Source: Candidatus Delongbacteria bacterium (GTDB lineage: Bacteria > UBA4055). From it: a stretch of DNA of 55,644 bases. Positions 1 through 8,261 of this stretch are shown one piece after another. Position 1 is the stretch's first letter, and every line of letters starts with the position of its first letter. A program made the translations under genes and the position numbers. The notes under the pieces were generated by a model that saw nothing but the letters and a program-made list of their open reading frames with translations, ran no database searches and was not told the origin of the DNA. Location of the stretch: contig JAFGVM010000043.1 of assembly GCA_016937995.1 (NCBI GenBank), positions 1 to 55,644 of the forward strand, in the 5' to 3' direction.

Positions 1-25
1 CTTCGAGTGTCTTTTTCTTTTTCAT
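1..25 (-). CDS. Transposase, N-terminal fragment (cut by window edge)
   Basis: Only the first eight codons are visible: ATG AAA AAG AAA AAG ACA CTC GAA, giving MKKKKTLE. An AGGAGG ribosome site sits about 8 bases upstream. The position just inside a repeated terminal inverted-repeat segment makes it the likely transposase start. Nothing catalytic is visible, so the family cannot be confirmed from this window. Confidence 0.45.
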
Positions 26-95
26 GGTCTGTTCCTCCTTTGATAGAAGTTAATGGTTGCAGACCGTTTACACAAAATTATTTACACACCCTTTT
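1..95 (-). mobile_element. 5' end of an IS256-like insertion sequence (runs off the left edge)
   Basis: Read on the minus strand, this segment starts with GGGTGTGTAAATAATTTT, continues through a strong AGGAGG-type ribosome site and reaches an ATG at position 25. Positions 27-95 match 48270-48338 in inverted orientation with one mismatch in 69 bases, so it is a repeated element end. The GGGTGTGT...TTTTGTGTAAA terminus is the kind found at ends of IS256/Mutator-class elements; that family call comes from recalled IR sequences and is not proven here. The IR end lies about 8 bases beyond the stop codon of the asparagine synthase gene, so the insertion left that gene intact. Confidence 0.6.
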
Positions 96-102
96 GTGAA
101 TA

Positions 103-1932
103 TTATAAATTCTTCAACCAATAGTATGAACTTAATAACAAGAAAATTTGCTTTTCTTTGTTATAACCTTTTTTATGCATCGATAAGATATTTTCAATCT
201 CAGTTTTATTTAGATAATCTAAAAGCTTATTGTCTTTTGAGAGTAGTATGTCTCTAATTTCAACATTACTTTCTCTGAACCAAATATCAGTAGGTGACTG
301 AAATCCAAATTTGGGGCGGTTTATTATTTTTGGTGGTAGGAATTTTTTAGCGTATTCTTTCAAAACCACCTTAGTATAACCACGTTTCACCTTGTAAGAT
401 AAAGGTAAACTTTCTAAGAAATCTACCAGTTTAAGATCAAGCATTGGTACACGGCATTCTAATGAGAAATTCATTGTTATTTTGTCTGTATACAATAAAA
501 GATCATCTGCCAACTGCATATGCTTATCAATTGCCATCATTCTGGCTGTAGAATTTTCCATAGAACCACAATTTAGTATATCATAATAGTATTTTATGTA
601 TTCTTCAGAAAGTATTTTATCTGATCCTGTTAATAATTTAATTTCATCGGCAGTGAATATGCTGTATATCTTTGCAAATCGACTAACATCGTCCTGAGTA
701 CTTAAAGAATTTGCACCTCTAATTAATTTTTCATTTTTAGTTCCAAATGATTTTACAAGAAATGATGCCAGTTTAAAAAGGATTTTAGGATACTTGTTAA
801 AAAGTATTTCACCCTGATATCTTGGATATCCACCCAACAGTTCATCAGCGCCTTGACCTGTAAGAACCACCTTAACTTTTTCAGATGCAAGTTTGGAAAG
901 ATAATACATAGGTATAAATGAAGTAGTAGCTATGGGTTCTTCAACAATACTTGAACATTTTTCAAGCATCTCAAAAAAATCTTTAGATTCCATCTTTGCA
1001 ACATGATGCTCCATTCCGAAATGATCAGCTGTTTCCCGCGCTAAAGCGATCTCATTTACAGAATATTCAGAATCAAAACCTACTGTAAAAGCTTTCATTT
1101 TATAAGGTAATTTCTTTGATGCTATCCCGGCAACCAGTGCGGAATCGATCCCTCCACTCAGTAACACTCCTACTTCCACATCTGACATTAATTGCCTTTC
1201 AACTGATTGTTCTAAAACCAATCCATATTCTTTAACACTTTTAGCAAAGCTTAAGTTTTTCAATCCTGTATAAGTATCTAAAAATGATCTAAAATTCATA
1301 CCTAAAACATTAGTCTTAAGATCAATTTCAGCAAAATGACCAGGTCTTAGTTTATTGATTCCTTTAAGCAGTGTTGTAGGAGATGGACAATATCTTAAAT
1401 TAAGCATTAAGTTTAGAGAAGTTGGATCTAAAGAAGCATTAATACTTTTTTTTATTGGTCTTATTTCTGAAGAAAACAATACTTTGTTACCGTCACAAAA
1501 ATGATAAAGTGGTTTAACTCCGTATTTATCTCTGGCTAAATATAATTTTCCTGATTCTCTATCATAAACTGAAAATGCAAATATTCCATTAAAATCCTTA
1601 ATAGAGTCAATTCCTTTTTCAATTATATAATAAAGAACTGTTTCTGTATCGGAATGCCCATTAAATTTGGTTCGCTTTAGTTTTTCTCTCAGTTGTATAT
1701 GATTATATATCTCTCCGTTGAATATTATACAATAGTTACCACATTCACTGAGCATCGGTTGGTTTCCCGATTCACTCAGATCTACTATTGACAATCTGGT
1801 TTGTCCGAGAGTAATCTTATTATCGAAGGTAGTATCTCTGAAGATCGATTGTCTGTCAGGTCCGCGATGCTTGATAAGATCAAGTAGATCATCATTAAAA
1901 TCATAGTTAATACTACCCAATATACCACACAT
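103..1932 (-). CDS. asnB: Asparagine synthase (glutamine-hydrolysing) family protein
   Basis: The protein has the full two-domain architecture of AsnB. The N-terminal Ntn glutaminase domain begins with Cys2 (MCGILG) as the nucleophile and carries HRGPD at residues 22-26 and FNGEIYNH near residue 70. The ATP-binding synthetase domain has the pyrophosphate loop LSGGIDSA near residue 260 and a TGQGADELLGGYPRY motif. The enzyme takes ammonia from glutamine and amidates a carboxylate through an acyl-adenylate. At 609 residues it is normal for the family. It is the last gene of a minus-strand polysaccharide cluster, where relatives such as WbpS amidate uronic acids of surface glycans. Aspartate as substrate is equally possible, so the symbol denotes family only. 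An IS end lies just past its stop codon. Confidence 0.85.
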   Translation of the reverse strand: MCGILGSINYDFNDDLLDLIKHRGPDRQSIFRDTTFDNKITLGQTRLSIVDLSESGNQPMLSECGNYCIIFNGEIYNHIQLREKLKRTKFNGHSDTETVLYYIIEKGIDSIKDFNGIFAFSVYDRESGKLYLARDKYGVKPLYHFCDGNKVLFSSEIRPIKKSINASLDPTSLNLMLNLRYCPSPTTLLKGINKLRPGHFAEIDLKTNVLGMNFRSFLDTYTGLKNLSFAKSVKEYGLVLEQSVERQLMSDVEVGVLLSGGIDSALVAGIASKKLPYKMKAFTVGFDSEYSVNEIALARETADHFGMEHHVAKMESKDFFEMLEKCSSIVEEPIATTSFIPMYYLSKLASEKVKVVLTGQGADELLGGYPRYQGEILFNKYPKILFKLASFLVKSFGTKNEKLIRGANSLSTQDDVSRFAKIYSIFTADEIKLLTGSDKILSEEYIKYYYDILNCGSMENSTARMMAIDKHMQLADDLLLYTDKITMNFSLECRVPMLDLKLVDFLESLPLSYKVKRGYTKVVLKEYAKKFLPPKIINRPKFGFQSPTDIWFRESNVEIRDILLSKDNKLLDYLNKTEIENILSMHKKGYNKEKQIFLLLSSYYWLKNL

Positions 1933-1953
1933 TTGTAAACCTTAAGTTATTAT

Positions 1954-2979
1954 TTAAACTCTCTCTTTTATAAAATTCAAAACAGATTCAAAAGCATCTC
2001 TGTTCATATCAATTTCAGATAGATCTTTTTTCTTAAAAACTATTTTTGTCAGATCGTCTTTTGAAGTTATAAAAATCAATTTCCCTCGTTCTTCAAGGTT
2101 TGAATCAACTCCAGGTCTTTTACCCTGGAAAATACTGTAAACAGGTGTATTCATTGCAGCAGCTTCCCTATTCATTGTTCCACCACCACTTATTACAAGA
2201 TCGCTATGAAAAACTAAGTTCAACCCTTCTTCCACTTGGGCAGGAACTATAACATTCTTCTTGGGGTTATTTATGTACTTTGAATACTTCTCTTTCTGAG
2301 AATCATATCTTGGTACAAATACAATTTGTACATCATCTCTCGACACAAGTAATTCGAATAACTCCCCGATCAGATCATAAGATACATCCAGATTATAATG
2401 TGATACTTCTGACGCCGGTCTTAAAAGAATAACAATTTTATTATTATTTATTCCTAATCTCTCTGTAATCGTTGGATCGTCTTTAAAAAATGGAAGATAT
2501 ATGTTTTCTTTTAAACCTGGATAAAAATTCAGCTTCTCTTCAGGAAAATCTAATTTCAATAGATCTTCTTTTTTAAGAAAAGAAGTTGCCAGTAGATATT
2601 TACTCATTTTCTTAAATAAAAAACTTTCGACATGTTCGTAATCAAACATAACTATTGAAGGTATTCCAAGAAGTTTTGAAGCTAAAATTCCGGCTCTTGC
2701 CCCATGAGTAACGGATAAAGTAATATTCTTACCTATGCCCCATAAAAACAATCTGAAAGTTCTCAGTAAATTAAAAAAATATTTATTGAAAAGATTTTTA
2801 CCAGGGTGCTTTCCCACAAGTTTATATTTAATACCTTTCAGGTCTAATAAACCTACGGTCTGGTTATATTCTCTGGCTGTCACATATACACTATATTCCT
2901 TTGCCAACTCTCTAATAATATGCTCAAATATCTGAACGTGAGGAGAATTATCTATATCTATCCAAACAACTTTCTTCAT
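1954..2979 (-). CDS. DUF354 family protein (GT-B-fold, glycosyltransferase-like)
   Basis: This 341-residue cytoplasmic protein starts with [18 protein letters not shown], the DUF354 signature. A glycine-rich loop, LVISGGGTMNREAA, near residue 262 resembles the nucleotide-sugar binding region of MurG-like GT-B enzymes. No signal peptide is seen; a short hydrophobic stretch in the middle probably belongs to the fold. Its start overlaps the stop of the upstream acetyltransferase by one base (TAATG), so the two are translationally coupled. DUF354 members recur in archaeal and bacterial polysaccharide clusters, but the reaction is not established. Its place between an acetyltransferase and an asparagine synthase suggests a role in glycan assembly. 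Confidence 0.75.
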   Translation of the reverse strand: MKKVVWIDIDNSPHVQIFEHIIRELAKEYSVYVTAREYNQTVGLLDLKGIKYKLVGKHPGKNLFNKYFFNLLRTFRLFLWGIGKNITLSVTHGARAGILASKLLGIPSIVMFDYEHVESFLFKKMSKYLLATSFLKKEDLLKLDFPEEKLNFYPGLKENIYLPFFKDDPTITERLGINNNKIVILLRPASEVSHYNLDVSYDLIGELFELLVSRDDVQIVFVPRYDSQKEKYSKYINNPKKNVIVPAQVEEGLNLVFHSDLVISGGGTMNREAAAMNTPVYSIFQGKRPGVDSNLEERGKLIFITSKDDLTKIVFKKKDLSEIDMNRDAFESVLNFIKERV

Positions 2980-3491
2980 TATTTCCTTTTCCTGATCAGC
3001 TTTGCAGGAACTCCACCCACTACAGAATATTCTTCTACATCTTTTGTTACAATTGCTCCAGCAGCAATAATACTACCCTTACCTATGGTAACTCCGGGCA
3101 TAATTATTACGTTCCTCCCAATCCACACATCGTCTTCAATAGTAGGGATTATTTCTTTTGTGGATCCTTGATGGACCATTGGAATATCTGTTCTGGAAAA
3201 ATTATGAGTAGAAGTTAATATTGCTGTATTAGGGGCTATCATCACACAATTACCGATCTTTGCACCCTGAATAAATACATTTTCATTTATCTGACATTCA
3301 GAACCAATAGAAATATTCTTTGCATCACTTATAAATATACTATTCTCAAAATAGCATTTTTGAGGATCAGAGATGATTTTTATAATATTTGAAACATACC
3401 ATACTCTTATAAAATTAAAAAACTTACCATACCTGGAATTTGGCATGTTTTTAATGATCATGTAGTAAAAAATTAATATCAATTTCTTCAT
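2979..3491 (-). CDS. Hexapeptide-repeat O-acetyltransferase (left-handed beta-helix)
   Basis: The protein has 170 residues. From about residue 55 it shows isoleucine-rich hexapeptide repeats ([39 protein letters not shown]), which form the left-handed beta-helix of the WcaF/Maa/CysE-like family. STHNF near residue 95 holds the likely catalytic His, and the tail [12 protein letters not shown] is typical of sugar O-acetyltransferases. It would transfer acetyl from acetyl-CoA to a sugar hydroxyl in the cytoplasm. It lies 1 base downstream of a glycosyltransferase gene and overlaps the DUF354 gene by one base, so it belongs to the same operon. The exact acceptor is unknown. Confidence 0.85.
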   Translation of the reverse strand: MKKLILIFYYMIIKNMPNSRYGKFFNFIRVWYVSNIIKIISDPQKCYFENSIFISDAKNISIGSECQINENVFIQGAKIGNCVMIAPNTAILTSTHNFSRTDIPMVHQGSTKEIIPTIEDDVWIGRNVIIMPGVTIGKGSIIAAGAIVTKDVEEYSVVGGVPAKLIRKRK

Positions 3492-3492
3492 T

Positions 3493-4440
3493 TTACTCCA
3501 ATATTCTTGTGTATATTTTTTTTATTTTACCCGCAACACTTAACATATCAAGCTCTTTCGTAATGAGTTGATCCCTACTGTTATATTCCTTAGTATTTAA
3601 ACTTCTCTCGGCTAATTCAGCAATATCTTCAGGAGAATTATTTTTTGAAACAAATGATCCGTTGCAACCACTTAACATATCTGCAACATTCCCTACATTA
3701 GTTGATACTACAGGTATATTACATGCCATAGCTTCTTTTACTGCATTTGGAGATCCTTCATGATCTGAAGTTAAAATCATAATGTCGGATGAACTATAAT
3801 AGAACGGAACTTTAGATCTTTCTACTCCATACAATATCAATGGCTCGATTTCAATATCTTTGGAATTTAACAATTCAATTACTCTAACAAATTTATCATA
3901 TCTTTTAATTTTATTTTTTTTTCCGTCTGCTGAGACAAAAAGTGCGTATTTTTTATTTACTACCAGTGATAATTTTTCTCTGCTTGATGTTCGATCCAGT
4001 GGATAAAAAAGATCCAAATTTACTCCATTTGGGCAATAAAGCATCTTCTTATCATTTATCCAGGACTTATTAGCATTTTTGTAAATAATTATATCACTGA
4101 AAGGTTTTACAATTTTCAGTAATAATTTATCAAGAAGTTTTCCACCTGAATTAATATCGCCCAGCAGTGATAATACAAATTTCTTTCTTGTGAAAGCTAA
4201 TAAAAAAACAAGACCAGAATAAATATGATGACAATGAACTATTTCATAATCTTTAGCTATTTTACGAATTTTGAATATATTTCTCAAATATTCAATTTTC
4301 CCTTTTTCCCATGCATTAATAAAATAAACATCATTTTCATAACCATTTGAATTGATAGAATCAATCTGCTCTTTGATAAAAATACCAAATGAAGAGTAAT
4401 TTTTAGTGGGGTATGCATTGGTTATATGTAGAATTTTCAT
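3493..4440 (-). CDS. Glycosyltransferase, GT4 family
   Basis: This 315-residue protein starts [19 protein letters not shown], a typical GT4 N-terminal Rossmann strand. The C-terminal donor domain contains [20 protein letters not shown] followed by [17 protein letters not shown], including the E-x7-E motif of retaining GT4 transferases. It is slightly short for the family (usually 350-400). It presumably adds one hexose-type residue to the lipid-linked repeat unit on the cytoplasmic membrane face. Genes up- and downstream are 1 to 4 bases away, so it is operonic. Donor and linkage cannot be read from the sequence. Confidence 0.85.
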   Translation of the reverse strand: MKILHITNAYPTKNYSSFGIFIKEQIDSINSNGYENDVYFINAWEKGKIEYLRNIFKIRKIAKDYEIVHCHHIYSGLVFLLAFTRKKFVLSLLGDINSGGKLLDKLLLKIVKPFSDIIIYKNANKSWINDKKMLYCPNGVNLDLFYPLDRTSSREKLSLVVNKKYALFVSADGKKNKIKRYDKFVRVIELLNSKDIEIEPLILYGVERSKVPFYYSSSDIMILTSDHEGSPNAVKEAMACNIPVVSTNVGNVADMLSGCNGSFVSKNNSPEDIAELAERSLNTKEYNSRDQLITKELDMLSVAGKIKKIYTRILE

Positions 4441-4444
4441 AGTA

Positions 4445-6265
4445 TCAGCTCTTTATCTTTATCTTATGCTGGATCAACCATTCTTCAAAGAATAATATTG
4501 ACCAAATTAAAGTTGAAGCATATCTACTGATCTTCTTATGTTTTTTTAACATAATGAATATCTTAAGTATCTTCTTTTTATTCAGATATTTGATAGTCTG
4601 ACCATTGAATATCAACTCAGAAAAATACTTTAAATTTTCTTCTTTTTCTAGCCAGTTCAATAATGGAGGAGCAAATCCGCTTTTCGCCCTATAAATAAAG
4701 TCATTCTCCATGAATTTTTCTAATAACTTTTTCAAAGGCCATTTAACAATACCGTTTCGATTCTTTGTTGATAATGGTATTTTTGCCTGAACATTAATCA
4801 TTTTCTTCCATGTGAACGGAAATATGATCTTTAATCCCAAATTTTCAGCAGGAGTATATCCTTTTGCAACCCATAAACGGCTGTTTATATGAAAAAATTG
4901 TATCATATTCATTTTTTCATAATATCCCGGGGAATTAAAATCTATCATTGGTTTTAAATATTTTTCGAGATATTCAACAGCTTTTTGATTAAAAACTGAC
5001 GGTTTTTCAATATAAACCATTTCACCTGCAGATAACATTGTATGACTGGCATAAATACTCTTTTCTTTTGCTCTATTAACTGCCATCAATTTTTTATTAA
5101 AACTGCCGTCACCTATCCAAAGATCAAATATTTTCATAAAGTTATTCGCAAGATGTAAAATAGCAGAAGGATATCTATAAAGTTTTTTCCATATTGATAT
5201 CTGGTCCAAACCTCCATAACCAAAACCATCATCAGCTCCATTACACTCTATTATCTTTGCCTGCTTTCCGTACTTGTCATGAATTTCTCTGAGAAGGAAA
5301 TTCAAAGCAACATTGGAATAATCTGTATGAGGATATGTTGTATTCATAGCAGTATCCTTAATACAGCTTATAACATCCTCATCATTGATTTTATGGATTT
5401 CCAAAGGAATTTGAAGTTTTTCAGCAACTTGTTTAGCATATTCTAATTCGGGGTCACTGTCTCCGAACATACAGAAATGACCTATTATATTCTTCTGAAA
5501 TTTTTTAAAATAAAATCCTGCAAGACTGGAATCTATTCCTCCTGAAATAAATATATGTATTTTTTCGTCAGGATCAGAAATTGAGTTAAATATATCTAAT
5601 AAATTCTTTTCCACTTGATCAAGTAATTCATTCTCCTGTGATTCGTCAATTTTAGGATCTAAATGGTGAAGTTTATAAAAATTGATGTATTCTAACGAAA
5701 GATCTTCCTTATTCAATTTTGCATAATGTCCTACAGGAATGCTTTTTATATCCATATCAAGTGTAGTATCCTCTGCAACAGCTCCGAATTTAAGATATGA
5801 AAGATAACCTGTATGATCTATCTTCAATTCTCCTTTAACAGATAACAACAGAGAAAAATCGTTCGAAAAATAAAGTTCATTATTGATATTTAAATAAAAT
5901 ATCCTTCCTGCTCCAGCTCTATTTGAGGATAAATAAACATTTTCATTTTTTTTATCAACATAAATCATACTGATATTAGATTCTATTTCCTCAATAATTT
6001 TTTCTTTTTTTAATGCTAGTAATTCAGCAATTTTTGTATCACTTGCAGCAATAATACATTTATTCTGTTCTATGAATATATTATCATGTGAAACGAACAG
6101 ATCATTTTCTGTAGAAATTAACTTTACATTCTCATTTTTGTAATACACTTTAATTTTACAATCAGACAAGATCGACTCCACATTTTTCCAATTATTTTCA
6201 GGAAACGAACTGTCTAATTTACTAACTTCAAGATCTTTTTTTGTTAATAAACCAAATACTTTCAT
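4445..6265 (-). CDS. Asparagine-synthase-like protein lacking the N-terminal Cys
   Basis: This 606-residue protein looks like an asparagine synthetase in its second half: a pyrophosphate loop, FISGGIDSSLAG, near residue 240 and an ECNGADDGFGYGG motif near residue 345. The N-terminal half resembles a degenerate glutaminase domain, but the protein starts MKVFGLLTKK, so the Cys2 nucleophile is missing. It therefore probably cannot release ammonia from glutamine itself. Cys-less relatives include beta-lactam and carbapenam synthetases and lasso-peptide cyclases, which use an internal amine, and sugar-modifying homologs. It sits 4 bases from one GT4 gene and about 30 bases from another, within the polysaccharide operon. 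Amidation of a sugar carboxylate or amide-bond formation with an amine is the best inference. Confidence 0.75.
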   Translation of the reverse strand: MKVFGLLTKKDLEVSKLDSSFPENNWKNVESILSDCKIKVYYKNENVKLISTENDLFVSHDNIFIEQNKCIIAASDTKIAELLALKKEKIIEEIESNISMIYVDKKNENVYLSSNRAGAGRIFYLNINNELYFSNDFSLLLSVKGELKIDHTGYLSYLKFGAVAEDTTLDMDIKSIPVGHYAKLNKEDLSLEYINFYKLHHLDPKIDESQENELLDQVEKNLLDIFNSISDPDEKIHIFISGGIDSSLAGFYFKKFQKNIIGHFCMFGDSDPELEYAKQVAEKLQIPLEIHKINDEDVISCIKDTAMNTTYPHTDYSNVALNFLLREIHDKYGKQAKIIECNGADDGFGYGGLDQISIWKKLYRYPSAILHLANNFMKIFDLWIGDGSFNKKLMAVNRAKEKSIYASHTMLSAGEMVYIEKPSVFNQKAVEYLEKYLKPMIDFNSPGYYEKMNMIQFFHINSRLWVAKGYTPAENLGLKIIFPFTWKKMINVQAKIPLSTKNRNGIVKWPLKKLLEKFMENDFIYRAKSGFAPPLLNWLEKEENLKYFSELIFNGQTIKYLNKKKILKIFIMLKKHKKISRYASTLIWSILFFEEWLIQHKIKIKS

Positions 6266-6295
6266 TTTGCCCCCCTATGGTCTTAATTATTACTA

Positions 6296-7387
6296 TTAAA
6301 CTTCTTTATACAAACTGATCATACTGTTAACCATACTAGTGATTGAAAAATTTCTCTCAATGGTTTTTCGTGATTCATTACCAAATGAACTCATTTTAGC
6401 TGGATCTGATATTAATTCGGAGATTTTATTAGCCATCCCGATATGATCACCTTCATTTAGAACATAACCCGATTTTCCTGAATCTATTATCTCTTTGAGA
6501 CCTCCACTACCACTTGCTATTGCAGGTTTTCCCAATGCCATATATTCCAGTACTGAATTTGATATACCTTCTGAATATGTTGCAAGAACTCCAATATCGC
6601 AAACATTAATAATTTCTTCGATGTTTTCTCTTCTATCCATAATTAAAATTTTGTTTACATTGTCTGGTTCGATCATGCTCCTGAATGATTCTTTATTACC
6701 TGCTCCAATACACAAAAATGTAACGTCGTTTATATTATTTAAGACTATCTGAGCCGCCTTAATATAAGTTCTATAATCTTTAAAAATTGAAAACGCTGCA
6801 ACCATACAAATAGTGTATTTTGTTTTAATTTTTAGTGAATTTTTTACATATTCTTTATCCTTCAGATTCTCTAATCTCTTAAAATCAAAACCATTATAAA
6901 TACATCTGCTTTTTCGGGAAGGTGCTTTAAAAGATTTTAAACCAGCTTTAGAATTACCAAGTATAATATTTGAAAATTGGAACGAAAATTTTGAGAAAAT
7001 CCAATTTTTAGATAGAATACCCACCCTATTCGGAGCTGAAGTAATCATTCCATTAATAAATTTAAATTTATTGAAAATTTTCAGGATACTAACGTAAACT
7101 GAAGCATCTCCTGCCCAAGAATGAATAATATCAGGCTTATACTCAGAAATGATACTATTAAGCTTCAATAATAATTTAAAGCTACCCATTTTTTCTTTTT
7201 TTATTGTTATAATTTCAATCCCGAGTTCATAAACAACATTAAAATCTATTTTGTCTGACAGAAGAACAATAATATAATCTATTGGTTCATCCTTTTTTGT
7301 GTTCTTTACCAACTCAACCAGTCGTCTTTCCTTACCACCTGTTGCAAGTGATTCTATAATGTGCAGTATTTTTATCTTAGCTTCCAT
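6296..7387 (-). CDS. Glycosyltransferase, GT4 family
   Basis: The protein has 363 residues. The N-terminus, KILHIIESLATGGKERRLVE, carries the G-G-x-E/K-R acceptor-side loop typical of GT4 enzymes. The C-terminal half has VAAFSIFKDYRTYIKAA, then ATYSEGISNSVLEYMALGKP with the E-x7-E motif and a nucleotide-binding GGLKEIIDSGKSGYV segment. It probably adds a sugar to the lipid-linked repeat. The start overlaps the stop of the upstream SGNH gene by one base. Donor sugar is unknown. Confidence 0.88.
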   Translation of the reverse strand: MEAKIKILHIIESLATGGKERRLVELVKNTKKDEPIDYIIVLLSDKIDFNVVYELGIEIITIKKEKMGSFKLLLKLNSIISEYKPDIIHSWAGDASVYVSILKIFNKFKFINGMITSAPNRVGILSKNWIFSKFSFQFSNIILGNSKAGLKSFKAPSRKSRCIYNGFDFKRLENLKDKEYVKNSLKIKTKYTICMVAAFSIFKDYRTYIKAAQIVLNNINDVTFLCIGAGNKESFRSMIEPDNVNKILIMDRRENIEEIINVCDIGVLATYSEGISNSVLEYMALGKPAIASGSGGLKEIIDSGKSGYVLNEGDHIGMANKISELISDPAKMSSFGNESRKTIERNFSITSMVNSMISLYKEV

Positions 7388-8259
7388 TATAATTTTAATA
7401 CCTTCACTAATTCTTCAGAAAATAATTTTCCACCCTTATCATTCAGATGGTCCTGATTTGAAAAATATTCATCATGATCAATATACAATTCTCTAAAATC
7501 ATATACCGGGATACCTAAGCTTTTAAAAATATTATCAGCTCCATAATTTTTACCATAAGTTTCATTCAGATAATCTTTAGCCAACGGAAATTTAATTGCT
7601 ACTATATCTATTTTTCTATCTTTACATAATTCAATAATTGATCTAACACATTCTGTCAATTTCTCTGAAGAATCTGAACCCACATATTGCAACTCGGCTC
7701 TTTCACGCGATAATTGACGTTTTTTATTATTTAATTTCCAGTTCGTTTGTGCTTTATTTTTATTTTCAAGAAATGATTTAAAATAATTTTTTACGATTTC
7801 TGTTGTTTTCGGATTGAACAGCGGAACGATTCTCTGCAAGTATTTCTCTTTAAATAATTCGTATGAATTTGTAATTAACAAATCGTAATCATTAAACTGA
7901 ATATATTTGACAGATCTATCCGAGTTATTGAAATTTTCTCTATATTTTGATAAAGTATGGTTATCTGTTGTAATTATAACTTTTTCTATACTTGAGTTTT
8001 TAATTGAATAAAGCAATTTCCTATACATGTCAAAATATGAGTCACTTGCAGACGAATAATTTAATACTCCTTGCATCTTCAAATTGTCTTTTAAAGGTAA
8101 TCCATGAGAATCAGCAAGCAATATTATTTTACACGAATCGTTGACATATTGATTATTATACGGTTTATAATAATATGGCTCAACTATCAGCAGAACAAAA
8201 GAATTAAAGATAAGCAAGCCTATTGAGAAAAATATTATATGTTTTAAAAAAATATTCAT
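7387..8259 (-). CDS. Membrane-anchored SGNH-like protein paired with MBOAT
   Basis: The 290-residue protein has one N-terminal membrane helix (about residues 7-27) followed by a periplasmic-type domain. A D-S-H triplet (LLADSHG, Asp50-Ser51) replaces the usual GDS block, and a C-terminal DHLN (Asp270, His272) resembles the D-x-x-H block of SGNH/DltD/AlgX proteins, so a Ser-His-Asp acyl-transfer site is plausible. The gene starts 2 bases after the MBOAT gene stop. MBOAT plus an anchored SGNH partner is the standard arrangement for moving acyl groups across the membrane onto glycans (AlgI/AlgJ-X, DltB/DltD, PatA/PatB). Catalytic activity is inferred. Confidence 0.7.
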   Translation of the reverse strand: MNIFLKHIIFFSIGLLIFNSFVLLIVEPYYYKPYNNQYVNDSCKIILLADSHGLPLKDNLKMQGVLNYSSASDSYFDMYRKLLYSIKNSSIEKVIITTDNHTLSKYRENFNNSDRSVKYIQFNDYDLLITNSYELFKEKYLQRIVPLFNPKTTEIVKNYFKSFLENKNKAQTNWKLNNKKRQLSRERAELQYVGSDSSEKLTECVRSIIELCKDRKIDIVAIKFPLAKDYLNETYGKNYGADNIFKSLGIPVYDFRELYIDHDEYFSNQDHLNDKGGKLFSEELVKVLKL

Positions 8260-8261
8260 AA

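Noticed and set aside
57-257. Plus-strand 66-codon frame over the IS end and asnB 3' end
   Set aside because: Antisense to asnB, no ribosome site, and its start lies within the IS terminal repeat.
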